Shown here: positions 11,894 to 22,840 of the stretch, in pieces
How the letters are laid out: each line of letters begins with the position of its first letter
Position numbering within the stretch: position 1 is the first letter of the stretch
NCBI RefSeq assembly: GCF_022539315.1
Contig: NC_066343.1
Coordinates: forward strand, 43,958,433 to 44,022,432
From: Serinus canaria
Taxonomy: Eukaryota > Chordata > Aves > Passeriformes > Fringillidae
Length of the DNA stretch: 64,000 nt
Reading direction: 5' to 3'
The notes under the pieces: generated by a model
What the model was told of the DNA's origin: nothing
The model's database searches: none
The model's input: only the letters and a program-made list of their open reading frames with translations
Translations under genes and position numbers: made by a program

Positions 11894-13867
11894 ACCCTGT
11901 TGTGGAACTTAAAGTGTACTTTTTCTGCCTGTTCCACAAGTTTATACATTTTCCATCACCTATATGTTTCCCATTCCATTCCCAAAAAGGGAAGTGTTTA
12001 GGAAAAATTAGCAGAGTCAGGTTCTGTGAAGTAGCTGCCAGCAGTGGTCAGTACCTCAGCTGATTTGGTCTAGTACAATTAATAGGAAGTGGGGCTCCCA
12101 GGATGCACTTGAGTTTTCCCTGAGTTTTGGCCTTTTCAACCCAGTTGAGGGTTGAGGATCTAATATAGCTAAATATATGGGGTAGGAATGTAAAAGCAAC
12201 AAGACAAAGAGCTGTGTGAGTATCATGAAAGCTCAGAAATGTGATAATTCAAGGTCTGATCTGTTCCAGAGATAGGAATCAATTTCAAGACCAGGGATTT
12301 AGTTCCAAAAATTTCTCCTTCAATGTATGTGATATTTTGTGATAAAAATGCTTGATGTGGACCCATTTTTCGCATGGTGGTCATTAAGGATGTCAGCTGC
12401 TGTCAGAAAATAGGACATATTTTTAGAAATGTATTTGTACTCAAATTCTGCAGGACATTTTCACAGCAAAATTGGTGGCAGAGTAAATTATAAGGAAGGG
12501 AAAGTGTGTGGTCAAGGAGTGGACACATGCTTCTCTAAGTTTTTTTGCCACATACGTGAACAGAACTGTTACTTCTTCAGTCACCAAAATGTTTTTGTAC
12601 TTTTCTTTTTGGGTTAACAGAATCACTCTTTTTATTTGAAAAGAGATGCAAAGGTGTCTGTACTAAGGGCAAAGAGGCAGCAGGGGTTCTCTGTGGGGAA
12701 AAGGTGAGTGGCAGACACATGATGGCAGCTGGTATATTTCAGTTTCTTCTTAGTTTTGTTTTTTTTCTTATGTAGTGACATAAGGAAAAGACTTTGCTGC
12801 TATAGTAACTCAACAAAACAGTGACTGTAGTGCTACTTTGCTAGATAAGCATCAGCATATCCTGCTGTTGCCACATGATGAGTTGGGCTTTTTTCTCCCG
12901 TACTGTAGGGACATAAAAGGAACTCTTTTCCATGCCCATTTCTACTTCAGGAACAGAGCAACATCATATGATGGACTGAACCTTTCACCCATATGTTTGC
13001 CCAAATACAAGTCTGTTCCAGTCTCATGGTTTCTGTCTCTTCCTGCCAACACTGCAGCTTTATCACTGCCTTTAAAATGGCTGTAACAGAGTGAAGTAGC
13101 AACTATTTTACATAAGTAGTATTATCTTGAGTCTGTAGTTAACCAGTCTTGTGTGGCTTGTTTTCTCTGTTCAAGTCATGATATTGAATGACAGCTTTGA
13201 TTTTTTGATCAAGGTATATTGATCATGTATATCCCAATACTGTTGCTGTTATGTTTGGCACTGACACTTAAATGAAAACGGTTCTGGACCACCAAAGGGT
13301 TAAAAATGGACATGTTTTTGACAAGTCCTCTGACTTTTGCCAGTATTATTGTTCATTATGATGACACTGTGTTTTTTTAAATAGCAGCTGTAGTTGTCAT
13401 GAAACTATTTTCCCATTCCTCTCCTTTAAAGTGTGATGTTGTAAATTCATGTGACCTTTCCTGCAAAGAATAAATATTTCTTTTTTTATATAAGATCTCA
13501 AGACAAGGCTTGTTTTGTAACAAATAGTGGCCCATTACAAAGCAGGAAAAAAACTGAGCTGAGCAGAAAGAAGCTTCAGTTCAATTTCACCTCATATCTT
13601 TCTAATAACTTACTTGTCACTTTATTACCTTCCAGTAATGTGAATGCTGCTGACAAGACTGTCACACTAACAGCAGACAACACCCTCTCTTCCTTAGCCC
13701 CAGCTCTCCTGGCTACTTATTGCACTGGCCCTGAAGGGACACAAACTAATAGTGTGCTTTCAACTTCAGCACTTGGCCATCAAATATAAAAGGATGTGTA
13801 ATTGCCTGTTTATCCCCTGTGAAGGCGAAATTGAGTCTAAGAACCAGGCTTTCCCTCCCCGTTCCCT

Positions 13868-13922
13868 AACACACACACACACACGCAGACACACACACAC
13901 ACACACAAAGATGCACACACAT
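13868..13922. repeat. (AC)n microsatellite
   Basis: Two AC runs separated by ACGCAG, followed by an ATGCACACAC variant. It lies in the predicted BNC2 3' UTR and is likely length-polymorphic. Confidence 0.9.
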
Positions 13923-16274
13923 CTGCAGTGAGTGAAGGGAAGTCCCATCTGGAGCACTTTGATTTGTCTTTGGGAAGCCCAAAGCTGCCACTGGCTGCTC
14001 TATCGAGCTATCAGGTAGACAGTAACAAGATGGCTTCTTAGCAAAAGGTCAGCTGAGAAATACTGTCTGTAATGGCACTTTTGTCTGCTTATGTAGCAAC
14101 TAATTGCTTTGTATTGGCATAAGCCATACTGTGCCTGCTCTATAGAAATAGTTGTTTGAATTTGCTACGTCTTGCTGCATAGGTTCAGTGTCAAACAGGA
14201 TGCACAGTCTATTTTTTCAACAGGTTTAGCCCATCCCTGGGCGAACTTCAGATCAATCTCGTCCTCTTGTGTTCCCATCATGAATGCCAATTCCCTATAT
14301 CCCATTCTATTGTCTATTGAGAATCTCCTGCTGAGGTCAGCATGAAATTCAGTTAAGTTTATCTTTGATAAGCATATCTGAGACACAATCTGCTGATCTC
14401 ATGAAAGGAGGAATTTTTTCTGATTTATAACTTCATTTGCAAGAACAGTGCTAAAAGTACGGCCTCCAGAAGTGCTTCTCAGATAGGCCATCAGAAGAGA
14501 GTTCTATGATTAAGTAACTTGAGAGCACATGCCATATTTTAAGAAATTTTAAGTGCACGAAGGCCAGTGTACCTGGCTGCCGTCACTCCCCTTCCATTTT
14601 ATTGTGTGCTTTCTGACTGCTGAATAGCAGTTGAAAATTCAGGTAGGCAGAGGAGCTGCTGAAGCGTGCTTTCCTTGCAGGCTCAGCAGCATTCCCATGC
14701 CAAGATCATAACACCCATCCTGTATGTACCTGTGAGCATTGGGCACTGTGGGTTGAACAGTGCTGGCAGCCAGTGCAGCACCAAAAAACAAAGCCCAAGA
14801 CCAAGAGATCTAAACACAGCCATTTTGGGATCAATTCATGGCACTGGTTGGCTGCAGCACCTCTTTGCTGGTTCCAGATGCTAATGCTGTCAACAGCACT
14901 GTGTGGTAATTTGATGTTTGCTGCAACAGAGGTGATGGTGCCCACCATAAATATGCTAAGGTCTCTTACCAGTCAAAGGTCACTGATCTTTTCCCTCCTT
15001 TTCCTTCCGAGTTCATCAGAAGCTACAAGGGTGAAACCAGCAGACAAATTCCTGAGGCCTGTTTGTATCAGAAGTCTAAAGGCTGAGCCCAGACTCTGCT
15101 TCCCTGTCAACTCCATGTGTGCATGGCACTGACGGAGGTTGAAGCAGCCGGATGAGCTGACCTGCGATGATGAGCTTGGGCAGCCTTTCTTGCTGTACCA
15201 TTTCCAAGGCTGTTTGTGAAAACTGAGGACTTTCAGATTGAAGAAATAATTTGTGTCCTTTGTGTGTGTTTGTGAATATGTGTGTGATTGCGAATGTGAC
15301 CGACAGAGGAGAAACAGACACAGTGTCAGAACAAGGAGCCTTAAAATCAAGATTACAAGTGAACAAAATTATATAATTTCCATCACACTTACATAGGTGT
15401 ATATATATATTTCCTCGTGAATTTAAAAGAACAGGAAGAGTCATGTAGCAAAGCAAATATCTAATGTGTAGAGAGATTTTTCTGGTGTTCTAGATTTTGT
15501 ACATTGCTTCCTTCAAACATTTGGAGACAAATATTTTAGGAAAATTTTTAAAAGCATCCAGGACAATTATATTTCTGGAGAAGAAAGAGAGAGCAAGACT
15601 AGCTAAGTGATGCATAAAGATTTTATAAGGCATCATTGTCAAACAAAAGGTTGAGAATGATCAGAGGATAATGCACAGTTAGGATGGCAAACTCATCAAT
15701 AGTTAATTACAACCTGTCCAATTCTGCCACGAAATGCAAGAAGCTATGAACAGCAGCTGTGGGGCACCAGTGGCAGTTGTGCGTGCATGTGTTCATGCCT
15801 GAGTGTGGGAGCATTATGCAGTCATCACATCCAGATCAAGACATTTTCCCTTCCTCATCCCCCCACCACCTCCTGTACTGATGGGGCAGAATGCATCCCG
15901 CCCCAGTTACACCTGTGAAATGGTACGGTAGCCACATGAGCTGTGATTCTAAGGATTTTCTTCTCTAGTTTACCCCATGACCTACAAAATAAATAGGGAC
16001 ACCTAAGCTGTACAAAGGCAGATTTATTCATTGTTTTTCAATTATACTTTTACATTTGGATTTTTTAAAATATTTTTTAACAAATACTTCTACAACCTTC
16101 AGCCATTGTATTTAATTTTCCCATTTTCTTTACCACCCCTTTTCCTTTCATTCCAGGAGAGTGTCTCATTAAAATTGTCTCAGAAAAGTAACACATCCTC
16201 CTAGTGTTCTTCATTTTGGAAAGTTTTATGCATTCCATCTGTAAAAATGGTTACTGTTTGTAAAGTGGCAAGTT

Positions 16275-16280
16275 AATAAA
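16275..16280 (+). terminator. BNC2: poly(A) signal AATAAA with GT-rich downstream element
   Basis: Canonical AATAAA with a GTGTGTGTGT run starting about 15 bp later and then a T-rich stretch, which is the classical arrangement. Cleavage would fall near 16290-16300 and give a BNC2 3' UTR of about 9.2 kb. The hexamer is on the BNC2 sense strand. Confidence 0.55.
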
Positions 16281-17556
16281 ATGGCCACTATTATGTGTGT
16301 GTGTTTCATTTAGCTATTTAAAAATACAAAATTCAGCATGCTGCTTTTTCTTGTGCAAACTTTGGTTCTTGTATCATATGGGGTTCCTTTCCCAGAACAT
16401 GGCTTGTTTTTGATGGGCAGCATTTGTGTTCTCAGTTCATACCTCCTGCCTGTCCTCCAGTTTATAAGAGTGATCTGCGTTTCAGTTCAATGTCTGTGCA
16501 ACAGGTGTGCAAAGAAGTTGATCTGAATCTGAGCACAATCTAAATTTACCCAGGCTGAAATTCCACACACTTTTACTCACCCAAACCAGTTCACTGCAAC
16601 CTGTTTGTAGCTATACAAATTACTCATTGTGGGGATGGCTGAAGCGATTTGAGTTTTCATTGTTTGACTGAAGGCTCTTGCTCACTGTCACAGTTGACAT
16701 TCTAACAGCTTTTAACTTAGAAGGTCAAACACAGTGATTTCCTCTATAGCTGTCTGCTGTGTTTCAGTTCTCCTGAACTGGAAAGATGGGAACCTGACTG
16801 GGGGGTTCATGTGGAGATGTAAACTGAGATAAACTGGATTTGAACCTTCATGTGTTTGGAAGTTCTTAGGGGTCCAGCAGTGTGTTCAGTCACAGAGGCA
16901 TAAAGCCTGGAAACACCTTTCTCAGTAGGCATGGGAGGGCTCTCACAGCCTGACTGCATGCAACCCCCTGTGCCAACCAGCGATGCACCAGCAGCAGCAA
17001 GGGGGCTGCTGTGTAGAGAATGGAGAGCTTGCTGATGGCTGGCAAATCTGGGCTTGTTCCAGTGGACTTTGTCAAGACGTGCTCCTGGGGTACCCCAGCC
17101 AGGCACAGGAAAGAGTGGAGTCGAGGCCTGATGGACATTTTTTGTAAAGGTCTTTCTCTGTTTGGAATGGAGGAAGCTTTTCATTTTCACTGTTTGATCT
17201 CAATGTGAGCAAAACCTGAATGCTCTGCTGTCCTGCCTGCAGAACCAAAGCATGCACTATGGAATATAGCTGTACAAGGGGATACAAAAATTTGCATCAT
17301 GTTGATCTAATAATCGTGACATTAGTAGCTTCATAAATATTGTATGTAGTCTAAACAATTTTTTTCCATTAGTACTCTGAGGGAATTAAAAGTCCTGTTT
17401 TAATTTGACATTTCTTGTATTTTCTGTACTGTAACAGTCCTACAATATGTCTTTTGCATAAAATGCATAAGGTTTTGGGGATATAAATGGAGTTTTACTC
17501 ATACTTTGTCCAAATACCTCTTGTAATTTGTATCAAAATTCTTGTACAATTTTTAT

Positions 17557-17562
17557 ATTAAA
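17557..17562 (+). terminator. BNC2: distal poly(A) signal ATTAAA
   Basis: The ATTAAA is preceded within about 40 bp by three TGTA motifs (TGTAAT, TGTATC, TGTACA), which suit CFIm binding. It is followed about 20 bp later by a T-rich TTTTTGTCTCTTTGTC element. This is the best candidate for the distal end of BNC2, with cleavage near 17575-17580. The sequence to its right loses UTR-like signals. Confidence 0.55.
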
Positions 17563-17580
17563 GATTTATCACTCACTGAT

Positions 17581-19223
17581 ATTTTTGTCTCTTTGTCTTT
17601 TATTTCTTCATTTTTTTACTGATTCAAGCAATGCGCATTCCCATGGAAAGACATATGGTAACAGAAAGACACTCACCTGCAAATTTTGCACATGGCCTCT
17701 TGTAGTTTGAAAGCTGCACACTACATTTAAGAGTTTTGCATGCTTCCCAGAAATTGAATAGGTTAAAGCTTTTTGGAAAGGAGATAATTGTTTGTCCCCC
17801 TAGCTTGTACACGTTTCCTTAGAAATGTCATACTTAGTGTGGCATCCGTAAGCCTACACCCTCACTAATTTCGTCATCTGACTGTCTGCAAAAAACCCTT
17901 AAGAGGGACATTGCTCACACTTAAGTATGCCTGACAGATGAAATGAAAGATCTTGACAAACTCTAATTTGTGGTGTCCTAGCTCAGTCCTGTTTTTTGCT
18001 TTTCAAAGCAGAGGTAAACAGCTCACTAATCTCAGTGTTTGGGTAAGAATTTTCTCATACTTTAAAATGGTGAGAGCACTGGGCAAATGTATCACCCCAT
18101 CAAACTTTATCTGTAAATCTAGGACAGTAACATTTATCACCAAAGGATTCAACTTTGAGTCCTTGGGATTGGCCTTTTGCTCCATGCTGACTTGAAGAGG
18201 GTGCAGTGTGAGGAGATGTTTCAAAAACCCATTTGAAGGGCTGAATACTTCCTTTAACTAAGAAATCTTGGTTTTTTTCTGAGACATCTGTTTCAGCTAG
18301 GAAAATATAAGCAAGATTTCTCTGGGAGAAACGCTTTTGGTTTAGCCTCCACTCTTATGGTGCTAGTTATTTCCTACATACTGCACCTCTTATTAATAAA
18401 GGAAACAAAGTAGTCTCATAGTAGGATGGTTTTGTCCATTGCTCTGCACTCATAGAGACAAAAAGGCCATGTTACAAGCATGTCAAAGACACCATGTTAC
18501 AATAAGATTCTTATTCATTTATTCCACAAGGGAAGACCAAAATAAAACTCAGCTTGTTAAGTGCCACAAAATGCTGAGCACTGGTGATGGTGATGCCTCA
18601 AAGCATGTGGGTATGTGCTGAAATGCAGGCGGTCCTGTTTGACAATGGGAACAGATATCTGCTTGCAAATGAGCCCCTCTTCAAACAGCCTCTAAAAAAC
18701 CTAGCAGTGTTTGACTTGAGTCAATAAGACTTTTTGGTTGTCTCACATTTCCTGATCAGCAAAATGGAGGCAACTGGACTCACCAGCTGAATATGGGGCT
18801 GGGGAAAGAAGGGGTTGTGAAAGCCAAATAGCCAGAATTTGCTAAGAACTGTGAACTGAGAAATGTTATTGATGAGTAATACATATATATGAGTATACAT
18901 TTAGAACTTTCCTAAGGTGTTTCCTATTCAGCCTTCCCAGCCCTCCCCAAGACCAATTTTTCTGCAAAATATCTAGCTCTAAAAACAGGATATCACCTTT
19001 TGATCCAGCTGCTTCACAACTTAAATTTAGTTTATGTATTGAGTTATAAGCTATGAGGATACAAGACGTCTGCCACAGGTCCACTAAATAAAGTCTTGAG
19101 AGTGTTTATTTCATTTGCCTGTTTTTAATCAGCTTGAAATAAACAGTTCAATAACAAGCTGAATACCTTTAATCCATTACTGACTTGCAGTTGTCAGCTT
19201 CATGTCACTAAATGCACACCATT
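17581..19223. other. intergenic, nothing recognised
   Basis: AT-rich unique sequence between the predicted end of BNC2 and the large pyrimidine array. No coding frame, RNA gene or transposable element was recognised. Confidence 0.6.
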
Positions 19224-19500
19224 TTCCCTTCCCTTCCCTTCCCTTCCCTTCCCTTCCCTTCCCTTCCCTTCCTTCCCTTCCCTTCCCTTCCCTTCCCTTC
19301 CCTTCCCTTCCCTTCCTTCCCTTCCCTTCCCTTCCTTCCCTTCCTTCCCTCCTCCCTTCCCTTCCCTTCCCTTCCCTTCCCTTCCCTTCCCTTCCCTTCC
19401 CTTCCCTTCCCTTCCCTTCCCTTCCCTTCCCTTCCTTCCCTTCCCTTCCCTTCCCTTCCCTTCCCTTCCCTTCCCTTCCCTTCCCTTCCCTTCCCTTCCC
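19224..19500. repeat. (CCCTT)n pentanucleotide array
   Basis: About 277 bp of CCCTT units with occasional one-base losses giving CCTT. All C/T on + and G/A on -. It borders a decamer array made from the same unit. Long frames on both strands are repeat artefacts. Confidence 0.95.
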
Positions 19501-19953
19501 TGAACTTCCCTGAACTTCCCTGAACTTCCCTGAACTTCCCTGAACTTCCCTGAACTTCCCTGAACTTCCCTGAACTTCCCTTCCCTTCCCTTCCCTGAAC
19601 TTCCCTGAACTTCCCTGAACTTCCCTGAACTTCCCTGAACTTCCCTGAACTTCCCTGAACTTCCCTGAACTTCCCTTCCCTGAACTTCCCTTCCCTGAAC
19701 TTCCCTGAACTTCCCTTCCCTGAACTTCCCTGAACTTCCCTTCCCTGAACTTCCCTGAACTTCCCTTCCTTGAACTTCCCAACTTCCCTTCCCTGAACTT
19801 CCCTGAACTTCCCTTCCCTGAACTTCCCTTCCCTGAACTTCCCTGAACCTCCCTTCCTTGAACTTCCCTGAACTTCCCTTCCCTAAACTTCCCTTCCCTG
19901 AACTACCCTTCCCTGAACTTCCCCGAACTTCCCTGAACTTCCCTGAACTTCCC
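19501..19953. repeat. (TTCCCTGAAC)n decamer minisatellite
   Basis: About 35 copies of TTCCCTGAAC, mostly exact. They are interspersed with single CCCTT pentamers, mainly in the right half, where copies also carry point changes (TTGAAC, TAAAC, CGAAC, AACCTCC). The decamer looks like the neighbouring CCCTT unit plus GAAC, so the array probably arose from it. Each copy contains TTC-N3-GAA, the STAT/GAS core. The 252-codon frame on the - strand is a repeat artefact. Confidence 0.95.
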
Positions 19954-19963
19954 AGCATTTAAT

Positions 19964-20110
19964 TTCCTTCCTCCTTCTCCTTTTCCTTCTCCTTCTCCTC
20001 CTCCTCCTCCTTCTCCTCTTACACATTTTTTCTCTTCTTTACCTTTTGTCCTTTTACCCCCTTCCTTTTCTTCCTTACTTTCCTTTTATTTATCTTTTTT
20101 TTTCCCCCTC
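19964..20110. repeat. degenerate polypyrimidine tract
   Basis: CCTTCTCC/CTCCTCCTCC-type sequence and T-rich runs continue the strand asymmetry of the two arrays to the left. This makes about 890 bp of nearly unbroken pyrimidine-rich DNA, apart from the GAAC inserts. Confidence 0.75.
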
Positions 20111-21217
20111 AAAATACTGCAAGAATATGCAGCTCCTTATTTCAGCAGGCAGGAAAAAGAAGGAAGGGAGAAAAAAAAGTTGAGCAACTTTGGGTGAAAT
20201 TCAACCTTTGTTGAGGCATGTGGTTATCCTCCTGCGTTATTAAATGTCATAGATGTGTTAATGTGGTTCTGCATGGAAGCCAAGCACAATTATAATATTT
20301 TAATCTGTCATAACACATCTATAATTGGTATGAATTCCCCTAAACCAATTTTTTTCCTAGCATAGGGTTTTCATACTCAGAGGAGAGATGTTACCCCAGA
20401 AAGACTGCTTTTGGCAAGCTCTGAACTAAGTGCTTGGGTAAGAGCCCTTTGAAGTACCCTGGGCCATTTGAAACATGCTATCTGCTAGTTCGCTCCCTGC
20501 AAGTTGACAGTAGTCATACTGTGGAAGATTAAGTGCTACTAATTTAATAAAGCCTCTCCTGCACTGATGTTGATATACCAACAATGAGCAAGGGGTGGTA
20601 AGAAGAGAGAAGAATAAAAGGTATATTATTTTGCCTGAAGTGATACTGGTAAAAAAAAAAAACAAACTCCTTCTATTGATCTTATGTGAGGTACAGTTAT
20701 TTTTAAGTCACCTGACTCATGCTTATCCAATCCTTACCCATATTCATCAGAGACAGTATAATGAACAGATATTGATTAACTGGGGTAGCTGGAGATATTT
20801 CCCAACAGTGCTAGTTCACATTGATAGGTCTCCAATGGGAATACATGGAAGTGCAGCCCTGAACATAACTTACTGTGTTCTAGGTCCTTCAATTGATTTT
20901 ATTTGAAGAAAAAATATACAGTGGCTCTCCCGTGACCTTTAGCTGAAACCTCTCTGTAAAGAACACAAAATGACAGTCAGACAAAAAAAGAACTGCTGCT
21001 TACAGTCCTGTCTGTCGTGGCAGAGCCATGGTACTGCATGTGTGCTGTGGTTTCCATAGGATCCCAATACATGGAATAGCCCTGCATTCAGGTGGCATCT
21101 TCCAGTCATTAGCAAAAATAATAAAAATCATATTGTAGCCTTTATGTTGCTCTAGTGCTTCAGCTAGATTTCCGTTCTGTCAGCAATTCTCTGCTGATCC
21201 TCCCACAACAACCAACA

Positions 21218-21253
21218 CATTACATTCACACATTACATCCTGTGAATGTAATG
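21218..21253. repeat. perfect 13-bp inverted repeat, 10-nt loop
   Basis: Arms CATTACATTCACA and TGTGAATGTAATG are exact reverse complements around a 10-nt loop. The loop starts with CATTACA, a copy of the arm's first seven bases, which suggests local copying made the palindrome. No neighbouring gene. Confidence 0.85.
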
Positions 21254-22818
21254 CCATTGAACTGGTACTGCATCCCAGTGCAGAATAAGTCCCAAATACT
21301 GGCTTCCCAAGAAGTTTAAGTAACCTCAGCATAATGCCACATGGAACCCATTGAATGCCCCTTTTGACATTTCCTGAACTGCTTTGGATTGCCTTCTCAA
21401 GGCAAGTTCTTGAGAACAGTGTGCTACTGATGTAGGGTCTAGATCCCCATTTTCAGCTCAATTCCTAAACATTGTAGCAGTAGCTACAGAAAATATCACC
21501 TACCAGTAAGTGTCAAAAGGAATGCTAGTAATAAGAAAAAAAGCCTAAAAGTAATTTACAAAGAAGACCAAAACTGGCAAGTCCAAAATGCACATTTTAG
21601 AAACCTTAGGAACTTACCAGAAGTCAAACTTATTCGAGCTTTGCAAAATTAAAGCAAATAGCAAAATCCATTTTCACTGGATAAATGAAATGAGATCAAG
21701 CAACAAGATGAGAAGAAGTGCAGAGGCTTTCTTGATCAAATGCGATTCCAGAATTTATCAGAGAAGTCATTTTCATGAGAGTCTGGACAGCACCAGGACT
21801 ACTTCCCCAAACTCAGTTAGAGCACTGCATATAGTTCAGTGGCCTTGGACAAAAAAGAAAAAATCAAAGAAAGTCTACATGTTCTTGAAGAGAACAAAAT
21901 AGGCACTTTTATAATGGTAACTTAAGAGAACTTGCTTTCCATATCCATATAAATGAGAGCTGAAAGAGAGGAATGGTTGTACTGTAGAAACATGTAACTG
22001 GAGCAGGGTGTAAACACTAGTGAAAGAACTATATATGCTAACAAATAAGAACAGATAGTTATATATAATGCTATGCTGGAAAATGGAAACAAGTGCTGGA
22101 GCACAGACATTCTGGACCAGCACTCCAATATCAGCAGAGAAGGCCAAAATAAGAACTAGCTAGATGATAGACAATCAGTTTATGAGGAGATTTAAAACAC
22201 GGTTATCTGCAAAAGCAGGGCTTGGACTTCCTTTCCGTCTTATTTTATCTATACCCAGTGGTGTTTAACTAAGTAACCAGACTGTTTCAAGGATAAGTTC
22301 AAGGCCCTTTGGTATTCCCATCTGCACCACAGTGCACACTAAATGCATTCATCTTGCCAACTCATTTTCTCATGTCTAAAAGAAATATCTACACTTTTAC
22401 CATCTCTGACGGTAATTTCTGCTCCTTATCAGCACTTTCCTGGGTCAGTAAAAGTATCCTTGCTATTTGAGATCTTTTTCTCTTTCTTTCCAATATGGTA
22501 TTTTATGCAGCTCCCTCTCCTTCCCATCTTTACCCTTTTTAATAATACATTTTAAGATCACTGAAAGTTTTCTTGGTTAGAACATTTGATTGAATTTGTT
22601 CCATATGTTTTAGTCCTCTGTAGCAAAATTTTTGCAGAATTTTGCCGCACCATAGTTTTGTGAAATTTTAGAATTAAGATATGTAAGGCAAAGGACTTCC
22701 GCATAGACTGTACTCCTCTAGAAGTCCTGTCCTCAGCGTTTCACAGGAGCTGTCTTGCACTGGAATATACTTTAGATAAATACTCTCTCATTGGGGATGA
22801 ATAATATTAACAACATAC

Positions 22819-22840
22819 CTTTTCCAATGATTTGGAAAAG
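22819..22840. repeat. 9-bp inverted repeat, 4-nt loop
   Basis: CTTTTCCAA and TTGGAAAAG flank TGAT. It is a short perfect hairpin of the length expected now and then by chance. It contains GGAAAA, an NFAT-like core, in both orientations. Confidence 0.5.

Larger units (their letters stand above)
7096..17580 (+). other. BNC2: probable long 3' UTR of BNC2
   Basis: Starts right after the BNC2 stop codon. No splice-supported exon or convincing open frame follows. Two good poly(A) signals near the right end (16275 and 17557) would give 3' UTRs of roughly 9.2 and 10.5 kb. BNC2 is known for a very long 3' UTR in other vertebrates. The sequence is AT-rich with simple repeats (AT/AC, A-rich, CCTT, AC) and scattered Pumilio-type motifs. 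The exact end is inferred; a shorter isoform could end near 9.2 kb. Confidence 0.55.

Noticed and set aside
19177..19958. Overlapping 201- and 252-codon frames on the - strand rich in Gly, Lys, Arg and Glu
   Set aside because: They are direct translations of the CCCTT/TTCCCTGAAC array. Any repeat whose unit length is not a multiple of three and lacks stops stays open in several frames.
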